Below, one piece after another: positions 1 through 6,144 of a DNA stretch of 6,474 bases. Both the position numbers and the translations under genes were made by a program. Below the pieces are notes generated by a model. The model searched no databases. It was not told the DNA's origin and saw only the letters and a program-made list of their open reading frames with translations. The stretch's first letter is position 1. Each line of letters starts with the position of its first letter. Source of the DNA: Clostridia bacterium (GTDB lineage: Bacteria > Bacillota > Clostridia > Christensenellales > Borkfalkiaceae); contig JAIDOO010000180.1 in NCBI GenBank assembly GCA_029063275.1, forward strand, positions 1-6,474, given 5' to 3'.

Positions 1-1
1 A

Positions 2-7
2 TATAAT
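2..7 (+). promoter_or_regulatory. -10 box of a promoter truncated by the window edge
   Basis: A perfect TATAAT lies at 2-7, which puts transcription start near base 14 and gives a leader of about 48 nt before the lipoprotein start at 62. The -35 box would fall outside the window, so the promoter is only half visible. The leader contains a weak 5-bp hairpin (15-19 with 25-29) that I do not consider functional. Confidence 0.5.
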
Positions 8-61
8 ATCAATTGAGTATAAAGTACTCTCTTTAGTCAGAAAAAAATATGGAGGACAATA

Positions 62-1861
62 ATGAGTAAGAACAAATTTTTTAAGAAGCTGCTTGTCGGC
101 GGGCTTTGCGCTTTAACCGCAACCGCAATGATAGGCGCTACGGCATGTAAACCCGACAACGGCGACGACGGTGAGGAACACGTACATAATTATGCAACCA
201 CTTGGTCCAGCGATGAAAATGGACATTGGTATGCATGCCTTAATTCCGGTCATACAGATGCATACAACAAAATCTCGCACGTAGACGAAAACAACGACGG
301 CAAGTGCGATGCTTGCGAATGGGATATGTCAGAGGAAGATCCCGATAATCCCGACAACCCTGATAATCCCGATAATCCCGACGTACCTGTAACTTACGCA
401 ACCGAAAAAGTCTCGATTGACGTAAGTAGTTTAGATAGTGCGCCTAACGGAGCTGAAATTGTTTCAGGTTCCGGTATATATTCAACTGACGGTTTAACTG
501 TTACAAATAACAGCAAGACTATTCTTTATAACGGCAATGAAATATCTGTTACCAAGCGTATTCAGACCAACGGCACGGGCAAAATTGATACTAAGTCGCT
601 TAAATTTGAAATTGCTAACGATAATTCGGTTATAGTAATTTACGCTATCAGTGGTTCAACGAATACTGAGCGTTCACTGTTCCTTAAAGACAGCGAAGGT
701 ACTGACGTTACGACGCAGTCAGTCGGCGAAGGTAACTATGTAAATACCGTTGTATTCGAAGTGGCAACGGCAGGTACCTATTACGTAGGTTCTGTAAGTA
801 GCGGTATCAATATTTATCATATTTCAGTTTGGGAAGGCGGCAAGCTTAACGAAACTGTTGTCCAAACTGAAGAAGCAAAATCGGCAACCTGTGAAGAGGC
901 GGGCAATATTGCATATACTAAGACGAATTTCGGCAGATATAAAGACAGCTCCAATAAAATCGTAACTCAGGATAAAATTTATTCTCCTGCAACGGGCCAT
1001 GATTATTCGTTGGTAACCGAATCGCTTAAAGAGCCTACGGCAGATGCAGAGGGTTCAATTGATGTAGTTTGCGCTAACGACGCTGAGCACAATTTCACTG
1101 CTACGCTCCCCGTTCTTACCAATGATGGCTATACAAAAGTTACCGAAGGTATCCAATTGGAAGAAGGTCAGGCTTATTACGGTTACGCTATTCCCGGTAT
1201 TAAAGACAAAGATGGTTTAAGTTTGACTGTATCTTTCTTCGCCGAAGACGTTGAACAAAAAGAAGTTACATGGTCTACTGTATACAATAATAATTTTGAC
1301 GGTAATGATACGGTAACGCTTACTTCAGACATTAAAACTGAGACTAACGGCGGACTTTACGGCAACTTCACTGATACAACTGCAAATAACTATGTTGGGT
1401 TAGTAGCAGACGGTGATTACTTATATGTTTATGATAATGAAACTAGTAATACGACTGAAGCATATATTCTTTTAGATAACGCCATTACTTCAGGTGCTTT
1501 GAAATTAACGGGTACGGTTACTTTGACGGCAACTAACAGTAGTTGGACTTTCCTTCAGTTACTTAATGCAAGCGGTGAAGAGTTTGTAGGTTTGAGAACT
1601 CCCTCTGCAGGCAATATCGGTGTCAGAATAGATGGCGGAACTCCTTCGGGCTCAGTTGCATTTTCTAAAGATGTAGAGTTCAGTTTTGAAATTACTATTG
1701 ACCTTGACAATAGAGTGGTTTCAGTAACTATAGGAACAACTAAAATTGATGATGTTAATCTTGGCACTAAAGGTACTGGGCTTTCTATCATTAAGTTTGC
1801 TACTGCAAGTGGTGCAAGAAGCATTAAAGTTGGTAGCATAATGCTTGAAACCAAAGACTGA
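62..1861 (+). CDS. Modular cell-surface lipoprotein, ligand unknown
   Basis: Probably exported, lipidated and displayed on the outer face of the membrane; no enzyme motif is visible. The start is set by GGAGG at 51-55, 6 nt before the ATG. Residues 1-28 form a signal peptide (Lys-rich start, hydrophobic core), with ATAC before Cys29 as a slightly non-standard lipobox (Ala rather than Leu at -3). Residues 40-89 are a His/Cys-rich module (H40, H42, H55, C59, H64, H73, C82, C85) containing a D-x-N-x-D-G stretch, of a type repeated in clostridial surface proteins. A Pro-Asp-Asn repeat linker follows (94-108). Residues about 111-258 look like a beta-sandwich, carbohydrate-binding-like domain ending in GINIYHISVW. 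Residues about 265-353 are a second Cys-containing module with ATGHDY and KEPT signatures. Residues about 404-599 are a Thr/Asn/Gly-rich beta domain. Codons look more AT-rich than in the pfl genes. A polysaccharide- or mucin-binding role is only a guess. It is monocistronic, ending at a strong terminator. Confidence 0.85.
   Translation: MSKNKFFKKLLVGGLCALTATAMIGATACKPDNGDDGEEHVHNYATTWSSDENGHWYACLNSGHTDAYNKISHVDENNDGKCDACEWDMSEEDPDNPDNPDNPDNPDVPVTYATEKVSIDVSSLDSAPNGAEIVSGSGIYSTDGLTVTNNSKTILYNGNEISVTKRIQTNGTGKIDTKSLKFEIANDNSVIVIYAISGSTNTERSLFLKDSEGTDVTTQSVGEGNYVNTVVFEVATAGTYYVGSVSSGINIYHISVWEGGKLNETVVQTEEAKSATCEEAGNIAYTKTNFGRYKDSSNKIVTQDKIYSPATGHDYSLVTESLKEPTADAEGSIDVVCANDAEHNFTATLPVLTNDGYTKVTEGIQLEEGQAYYGYAIPGIKDKDGLSLTVSFFAEDVEQKEVTWSTVYNNNFDGNDTVTLTSDIKTETNGGLYGNFTDTTANNYVGLVADGDYLYVYDNETSNTTEAYILLDNAITSGALKLTGTVTLTATNSSWTFLQLLNASGEEFVGLRTPSAGNIGVRIDGGTPSGSVAFSKDVEFSFEITIDLDNRVVSVTIGTTKIDDVNLGTKGTGLSIIKFATASGARSIKVGSIMLETKD
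341..385 (+). repeat. Nine-base tandem repeat encoding a Pro-Asp-Asn linker
   Basis: Four in-frame copies of a 9-nt unit (CCCGATAAT with synonymous variants) plus a diverged fifth encode PDN x4 then PDV. The repeat joins the His/Cys module to the first beta domain. Such short repeats often change copy number by slippage, here in steps of three residues without breaking the frame. Synonymous differences between copies suggest it is not a very recent expansion. Confidence 0.8.
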
Positions 1862-1892
1862 TTTGTAAAATCTTAAAAGATAAAAACTTTTT

Positions 1893-1926
1893 GCCGCGCG
1901 GCTTTAAGCCGCGCGGTATTTTTTTA
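1893..1926 (+). terminator. Intrinsic terminator of the lipoprotein gene
   Basis: A perfect 9-bp GC stem (1894-1902 with 1908-1916, loop TTTAA) is followed by TA and seven T (1919-1925). It lies 32 nt after the lipoprotein stop codon and is a textbook Rho-independent terminator. It isolates this gene from the pfl operon downstream. Confidence 0.95.
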
Positions 1927-2049
1927 TTTCGAAATTAAGCCCGCCTCGGAGAGCTGTTGGACGGGTTTGGTATGAGAAACGTTATAATGTCAAAACACAA
2001 CATAGTGTATCGCTATAAAATTATTTATACAATATATAGTTTTTTTCTA
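1926..2049. other. AT-rich intergenic stretch with an imperfect hairpin, no gene called
   Basis: No convincing coding frame is seen. It starts with a 10-bp palindrome (ATTTCGAAAT, 1926-1935). Next comes an imperfect hairpin pairing 1937-1943 with 1962-1968 (7 bp with one G-T), whose 18-nt loop can form a mini-stem (1945-1947 with 1951-1953). On the minus strand the hairpin reads as a short open stretch ending TKPVQQLSEAGLISK then stop. It has no start codon and a stop just upstream, so it is at most a remnant. The rest (1980-2049) is AT-rich. A TATAAT at 1983-1988 has no good -35 partner. Confidence 0.4.
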
Positions 2050-2078
2050 TTGACAAAAGGGGTATAATTTGCTAAAAT
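2050..2078 (+). promoter_or_regulatory. Sigma-A-type promoter of the ZTP riboswitch-pflAB operon
   Basis: A perfect -35 TTGACA (2050-2055), a 17-nt spacer and -10 TAAAAT (2073-2078, 5 of 6 consensus) place transcription start near 2085. That is about ten bases before the first riboswitch helix. The only known product of this promoter would be the riboswitch leader and, when antiterminated, pflA-pflB. Confidence 0.85.
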
Positions 2079-2096
2079 AAACTCAACTTAAAGGCA

Positions 2097-2166
2097 TACG
2101 GCAACTGACGAGTTTGCGGAACACCGCAAGGAAGCCGTTTTGTTTGATTACGTCGTTCGTCTGGGC
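2097..2166 (+). ncRNA. ZTP riboswitch (pfl RNA motif)
   Basis: This leader RNA senses ZTP/ZMP (AICA ribotides), which accumulate when 10-formyl-tetrahydrofolate runs short in purine synthesis. What is seen: helix P1 pairs ACGGC 2098-2102 with GCCGT 2134-2138. The conserved AACTGACGAG segment is at 2103-2112. P2 pairs TTGCGG 2114-2119 with CCGCAA 2124-2129 around loop AACA, and is followed by GGAAG. After a short linker, P3 pairs 2152-2154 with 2164-2166 and carries the invariant CTGGGC at 2161-2166. The diagnostic pseudoknot is intact: GACGA 2107-2111 pairs fully with TCGTC 2157-2161. The common form is GGCG/CGCC, so both sides have changed together. The motif is known for sitting upstream of pfl and folate/purine genes, which matches this position. 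It was recognised by eye, without a covariance-model score. Confidence 0.92.
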
Positions 2167-2189
2167 TATTTTCGGATAGCTCATTTTTT
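2163..2189 (+). terminator. Riboswitch-controlled intrinsic terminator
   Basis: The 8-bp stem pairs 2163-2170 with 2175-2182 (two G-U pairs, loop TTCG) and is followed by six T at 2184-2189. Its 5' arm begins with the GGGC of the riboswitch CTGGGC, so terminator and P3/pseudoknot compete for the same bases. From the known ZTP mechanism, ligand binding should hold P3 and prevent terminator formation. That gives an ON switch: pflAB is transcribed when ZTP/ZMP is high. Confidence 0.9.
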
Positions 2190-2195
2190 GACCTT

Positions 2196-2915
2196 ATGAC
2201 AGGAAAAATTCATTCTTTTGAAAGTTTCGGAACCGTTGACGGTCCGGGTATAAGATTTGTAGTTTTTATGCAGGGCTGTCCTATGCGCTGTAAATATTGC
2301 CACAATCCCGATACATGGGACTTTTCGGGCGGAACGGAATATTCCGCAGAGGAAGTTGCAGAAAAAGTTTTAAAATACAAACACTATATTCAAAAGGGCG
2401 GCGGAGTTACCGTTTCGGGCGGGGAACCGCTTTTGCAGGCTGAGTTTGTAAGCGAGCTGTTTTTGATTTTAAAGCGCGAGGGCGTGCATACCGCACTTGA
2501 TACCTCGGGAATTAATTTTGACGTCAACGCCAAAAAAATTATCTCGCTGTTAAGCGTAACAGATTTGGTGCTTTTGGATATAAAGCATATTGACGACAAC
2601 GAGCATAAAAAGCTTACCGGTCATTCAAACGCGAAGCCGCTTGCCTTTGCAAAATACCTGTCGGATACGGGCAAGGATATAATTATCCGCCACGTTCTCG
2701 TTCCTGAAATTACGGACAACGACGTTTATCTTAAAAAACTTAAAAACTTTATCGCCGGTCTTAAAACTGTTAAGTCGGTAGAGGTTTTGCCCTATCATAC
2801 TATGGGCGAAGTGAAATACGAAAAAATGGGTATCGGGTATCCGTTAAAGGGTGTAAACCCTCCCGATAAAGCGCGCGTGGAAAACGCAAAAAACATTTTA
2901 CGAGGTGAATTATGA
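2196..2915 (+). CDS. pflA: Pyruvate formate-lyase activating enzyme (radical SAM)
   Basis: This cytoplasmic radical-SAM enzyme uses a [4Fe-4S] cluster and S-adenosylmethionine to make the glycyl radical on PflB. The 239 residues are close to the roughly 246 of the E. coli enzyme. The family opening [16 protein letters not shown] (6-21) is present, followed by the cluster motif C28-x3-C32-x2-C35 with HN at 36-37 and the SAM-binding GGE at 75-77 within [10 protein letters not shown]. Conservation continues to the C-terminal [11 protein letters not shown] region. The ATG at 2196 is supported because homology begins at residue 3 and no in-frame start lies upstream. However, there is no Shine-Dalgarno site: the preceding bases are the terminator U-tract plus GACCTT. 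It is the first gene of the riboswitch operon, and its stop overlaps the pflB start by 4 nt (ATGA). Confidence 0.96.
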   Translation: MTGKIHSFESFGTVDGPGIRFVVFMQGCPMRCKYCHNPDTWDFSGGTEYSAEEVAEKVLKYKHYIQKGGGVTVSGGEPLLQAEFVSELFLILKREGVHTALDTSGINFDVNAKKIISLLSVTDLVLLDIKHIDDNEHKKLTGHSNAKPLAFAKYLSDTGKDIIIRHVLVPEITDNDVYLKKLKNFIAGLKTVKSVEVLPYHTMGEVKYEKMGIGYPLKGVNPPDKARVENAKNILRGEL

Positions 2916-5173
2916 ATTTTAAAGCATGGGAAGGATTTGTCGGCGGAAAATGGAATGACGAAGGCGAAGTGAACGTAAGAGATTTCATTCAGTGCAATTA
3001 CACGCCGTACGAAGGGGACGGAGAGTTTCTTGCACCGCCCACCGAGGCTACGTTAAAGCTTTGGAATGAAATTTTAGACCTTTCTAAAAAGGAGCGTGAA
3101 AACGGCGGTGTGTTTGACGCCGACGTTAAAACCGTTTCAACGCTTACTTCGCACCCTGCGGGATATATTGATAAAACCCTTGAAAAAATCGTGGGCTTGC
3201 AGACGGACAAGCCTTTTAAGCGCGCCCTGCAACCTTTCGGCGGAATTAAAATGGCTGAACAGGCGCTCAATATGTACGGCTACGAAATTGACCCTCAGGT
3301 CAAGGAAATATTTACCAAGTACCGCAAAACCCACAACGACGGCGTTTACGACGTTTATACGCCCGAAATGCGCCGCGCGCGCCGCGCACACATTCTGACG
3401 GGACTGCCCGATACTTACGGCAGGGGCAGAATAGTAGGCGATTACCGCCGCGTTGCGCTTTACGGCGCGGATTATCTTATTGCGTGCAAGGAAAAGGACA
3501 AGGCTAATATCGACGGCTCTATGACGCCTGAAAAAGTGCGCGACCGCGAAGAGCTTTCCGAGCAGATTAAGGCGCTTAAAGCGCTGAAAGAGCTTGGCTT
3601 AATTTACGGCTACGACCTTTCAAAGCCTGCGGAAAATGCACAGCAAGCCATTCAGGCGCTGTACTTCGGCTATCTCGCCGCTGTCAAGGACCAGAACGGC
3701 GCGGCTATGTCAATAGGCAGAAACTCGACCTTCCTCGATATTTATATCAAGCGCGATTTGGAGCGCGGAATTCTGACCGAAGAGAGCGCGCAGGAGCTTA
3801 TCGACCACTTTGTAATGAAATTGCGCATTATCAAATTTATGCGCATTAAAGAATATAACGAGCTGTTTTCGGGCGACCCTACCTGGGTTACCGAATCTAT
3901 CGGCGGTATGGGAATCGACGGCAGAACGCTGGTTACCCGTTCGTCGTTCAGAATTTTGCACACGCTTACAAATCTCGGACCTGCGCCCGAACCCAACCTT
4001 ACCGTTCTGTGGTCCGAGCACTTGCCCGAAGGCTTTAAAAAATTCTGCGCCGACTTGTCGGTTAAGACCTCTGCAATCCAGTACGAAAGCGACGATTTAA
4101 TGCGCCCCGAAATGGGCGACGATTATTGCATAGCCTGTTGCGTAAGCTGTATGCGTGTTGGCAAGGATATGCAGTTTTTCGGCGCGAGAGCAAATCTCGC
4201 AAAATGCCTTTTATACGCTATCAACGGCGGTAAAGACGAGCTTGTCAAGGACAAGGCTACGGGAAAAGCGTTGCAGGTATCGCCCGTATTCGAAGCGATT
4301 TCGGGCGACGGTCCTTTGAACTTTGACGAGGTAATCGCAAAATACGAACAGACTATGGACTGGCTTGCAGAGCTGTATGTCAACGTGCTGAACGTTATAC
4401 ACTATATGCACGACAAGTATTCGTACGAAGCTTTGGAAATGGCTTTGCACGACACAGAAGTGAGAAGATTTTTCGCAACGGGAATAGCAGGTCTTTCCTG
4501 CGCGGTTGACTCGCTGTCGGCGATTAAATACGCAAAGGTTTATCCTGTGCGCAACGAGGAAGGCATTGCCGTAGATTTTAAAATAGAGGGCGACTTCCCC
4601 AAATACGGCAACAACGACGACAGGGTGGACGGCATTGCGGTCTGGCTGTTAAAGACCTTTATGAACAAGATAAAAAGACAGTCCGTTTACCGTAACGGCG
4701 TGCCCACGACCTCGATTTTGACCATTACCAGCAACGTTGTTTACGGAAAAAATACGGGCAACACCCCCGACGGCAGAAGGGCTGGCGAGCCCCTTGCCCC
4801 CGGCGCAAACCCTATGCACGGCAGGGATTCAAGCGGTGCTTTAGCTTCGCTCGAATCGGTTGCAAAACTGCCTTACGAGTATTCACGCGACGGAATTTCC
4901 AATACGTTCTCTATTACGCCCCAATCTCTCGGCAAATCGGCTGAGACGCGTATCACAAATCTTGTGAATATGCTTGACGGCTATGTTTCAAGCGGCGGTC
5001 ATCACCTCAATGTAAACGTGTTCTCGCGCGATACTCTTTTAGACGCGCAGGCGCACCCCGAAAAATATCCCCAGCTGACTATCAGAGTTTCGGGTTATGC
5101 GGTCAATTTCAACAAGCTTACGCGCGAACAGCAGAACGACGTAATTTCGCGTACAATTCACTCGACTTTTTAA
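2912..5173 (+). CDS. pflB: Formate C-acetyltransferase (pyruvate formate-lyase)
   Basis: This oxygen-sensitive glycyl-radical enzyme converts pyruvate and CoA to acetyl-CoA and formate in the cytoplasm. Its 753 residues compare with about 760 in E. coli, and similarity is collinear from [19 protein letters not shown] at the N-terminus. The adjacent catalytic cysteines are C409-C410 in [12 protein letters not shown]. The radical glycine is G728 in RVSGYAV, near the C-terminus as expected. The paired cysteines and close similarity to E. coli PflB argue against the diol-dehydratase, choline-lyase or benzylsuccinate branches. C413 occupies a position that is proline in the E. coli enzyme. Translation is served by GAGGTG at 2902-2907 inside the end of pflA, and the ATGA overlap suggests translational coupling. 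The activase precedes the lyase, the reverse of the order in E. coli. Formate made here could be used for 10-formyl-folate, consistent with the riboswitch. Confidence 0.97.
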   Translation: MNFKAWEGFVGGKWNDEGEVNVRDFIQCNYTPYEGDGEFLAPPTEATLKLWNEILDLSKKERENGGVFDADVKTVSTLTSHPAGYIDKTLEKIVGLQTDKPFKRALQPFGGIKMAEQALNMYGYEIDPQVKEIFTKYRKTHNDGVYDVYTPEMRRARRAHILTGLPDTYGRGRIVGDYRRVALYGADYLIACKEKDKANIDGSMTPEKVRDREELSEQIKALKALKELGLIYGYDLSKPAENAQQAIQALYFGYLAAVKDQNGAAMSIGRNSTFLDIYIKRDLERGILTEESAQELIDHFVMKLRIIKFMRIKEYNELFSGDPTWVTESIGGMGIDGRTLVTRSSFRILHTLTNLGPAPEPNLTVLWSEHLPEGFKKFCADLSVKTSAIQYESDDLMRPEMGDDYCIACCVSCMRVGKDMQFFGARANLAKCLLYAINGGKDELVKDKATGKALQVSPVFEAISGDGPLNFDEVIAKYEQTMDWLAELYVNVLNVIHYMHDKYSYEALEMALHDTEVRRFFATGIAGLSCAVDSLSAIKYAKVYPVRNEEGIAVDFKIEGDFPKYGNNDDRVDGIAVWLLKTFMNKIKRQSVYRNGVPTTSILTITSNVVYGKNTGNTPDGRRAGEPLAPGANPMHGRDSSGALASLESVAKLPYEYSRDGISNTFSITPQSLGKSAETRITNLVNMLDGYVSSGGHHLNVNVFSRDTLLDAQAHPEKYPQLTIRVSGYAVNFNKLTREQQNDVISRTIHSTF

Positions 5174-5206
5174 TATATCAGTACAATTTTGCTTATTTAA
5201 TTCATT

Positions 5207-5235
5207 CGGCGCTTTTAATTGACTTAAAAGCGCCG
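5207..5235. terminator. Perfect 12-bp dyad after pflB: terminator or operator
   Basis: Bases 5207-5218 pair perfectly with 5224-5235 around TTGAC, starting 33 nt after the pflB stop. The position suits a terminator or mRNA 3'-end hairpin. Neither strand has a T-rich tail, so intrinsic termination would be inefficient. The dyad also covers the -35 box of the next promoter, so it could equally be a repressor-binding operator. The sequence alone cannot separate these roles. Confidence 0.45.
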
Positions 5236-5247
5236 TAATGTTAAAAT
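5219..5247 (+). promoter_or_regulatory. Promoter of the NUDIX-thyA genes, near-leaderless
   Basis: The -35 TTGACT (5219-5224), a 17-nt spacer and -10 TAAAAT (5242-5247) copy the geometry and -10 box of the pflA promoter. Predicted transcription start is about 5254, three bases or fewer before the ATG at 5257. This leaves no room for a ribosome binding site, and none is present. Confidence 0.75.
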
Positions 5248-5256
5248 ATATACACT

Positions 5257-6132
5257 ATGAAACCACATTTTGACGTAGTCGGCGCCGCCATAGTCAGGAA
5301 CGGCAAAGTGCTGGCGTTGCGCCGCTCGGACGGCAACGAAAGCGTTATACATAAGTTTGAGTTTGCCGGCGGAAAGATTAAACAGGGCGAAACGCCCAAA
5401 CAGGCGCTGATAAGAGAGTGCTGGGAAGAGCTTTCGCTCGAAGTTGAAATAGGCGAAATGCTTAACTCTATCGAGTACGAATACTCCGACTGCACTGTAA
5501 CCCTTTCGGTTTACTTTACAAAGCCGTTATCCGAATACACCGTAAAGGTGCATGAGGAGGATGTATGGCTTGACCCTTCCGAACTGGACCCCTTGGACTG
5601 GGCGCCCGCCGACCGAGCTTTTTTGACCATTTTAAAAAACGGTCATATTAAGACGGTTGAAGCGAAGTCTGGCAACGAGTTTGATATTATCCGTTCTATT
5701 TCGCAGTCAGTAATGCACGAGGCTTACGATGAAAAGACCCCCGACGGACAGATAGACTATATGATAGACAGATTTTTGTCCGACGAAAGCATTCTCGAAA
5801 GCATACGCGAAAAAGAATACGTTTACCAGATAATCTATTATAACAGCGAGATTGCGGGCTATTGCGCTTACTGCCCTGCACACAAATTTTCGGAAGAACG
5901 TTCAGAGGGTACTTACCTTTCAAAGCTTTATATACTTGAATTTGCAAGGGGAAAGCGTATAACCTCAAAACTGTTATCTACGTTGCGCCGACCGATTTAT
6001 ATGTCGGTAAAGCGCGACGACGCACAGACGATTAATATAAGCAAACACTGCGGATTCAGAATAGTCCAAACCCTTTCAACAGACATCGGCGCGGGCTATT
6101 CGATGGACGACTTTTTAATGAAGCTTGATTAA
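5257..6132 (+). CDS. NUDIX hydrolase fused to a GNAT-like acetyltransferase domain
   Basis: Predicted cytoplasmic two-domain protein of 291 residues. Residues 1 to about 130 are a MutT-like NUDIX domain. Its box runs G39-x5-E45-x7-R53-E54-C-W-E57-E58, with the metal-binding REWEE-type glutamates present and Ser60 where the usual Gly stands. Such domains hydrolyse nucleoside diphosphates linked to another group, such as 8-oxo-dGTP. Residues about 140-291 resemble GNAT N-acetyltransferases: an N-terminal helical part, a central strand near YLSKLYILE, then the acetyl-CoA loop and a late HCGFRIV segment. The loop reads R231-G-K-R-I-T236, so two normally conserved glycines of RGKGIG are replaced and acetyl transfer may be weak or lost. 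The ATG at 5257 is chosen because the NUDIX fold starts at once; no Shine-Dalgarno site precedes it. thyA follows after 12 nt, suggesting co-transcription and a possible nucleotide-pool role. The substrate is unknown. Confidence is high for NUDIX, moderate for GNAT. Confidence 0.85.
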   Translation: MKPHFDVVGAAIVRNGKVLALRRSDGNESVIHKFEFAGGKIKQGETPKQALIRECWEELSLEVEIGEMLNSIEYEYSDCTVTLSVYFTKPLSEYTVKVHEEDVWLDPSELDPLDWAPADRAFLTILKNGHIKTVEAKSGNEFDIIRSISQSVMHEAYDEKTPDGQIDYMIDRFLSDESILESIREKEYVYQIIYYNSEIAGYCAYCPAHKFSEERSEGTYLSKLYILEFARGKRITSKLLSTLRRPIYMSVKRDDAQTINISKHCGFRIVQTLSTDIGAGYSMDDFLMKLD

Positions 6133-6144
6133 AGCGAGGAACAA

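Noticed and set aside
1957..1963. GTTRRRY-like integron core site (GTTGGAC, beginning at 1957 minus one base)
   Set aside because: There is no matching second core box or attC-type stem, and no integrase context: chance match.
1983..1988. TATAAT as an additional upstream promoter
   Set aside because: The only -35-like hexamer, TTGGAC at 1957-1962, is a poor match at 20-nt spacing; not supported.
2063..2068. Perfect TATAAT between the -35 and the called -10 of the pflA promoter
   Set aside because: It lies only 7 nt from TTGACA, and the sequence 17 nt upstream of it is a T run. The TAAAAT at 2073-2078 has exact 17-nt spacing.
3096..3398. Open frame of about 100 codons on the + strand inside pflB
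   Set aside because: It is out of frame within strongly conserved PFL coding sequence, with no ribosome site: a shadow of pflB.
3710..4021. Minus-strand open frames opposite pflB (and similar ones opposite the other genes)
   Set aside because: These are antisense shadows produced by codon bias of the real genes; composition is unlike protein and no start signals are seen.
2912..5173. Alternative glycyl-radical enzyme (diol dehydratase, choline lyase, ketobutyrate-type)
   Set aside because: The paired C409-C410 and close collinear similarity to E. coli PflB, with its activase adjacent, fit true PFL. 2-ketobutyrate activity cannot be fully excluded.
5238..5273. Short upstream frame starting at ATG 5238
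   Set aside because: It has only about eleven codons, is out of frame, begins before the predicted transcription start and has no ribosome site.
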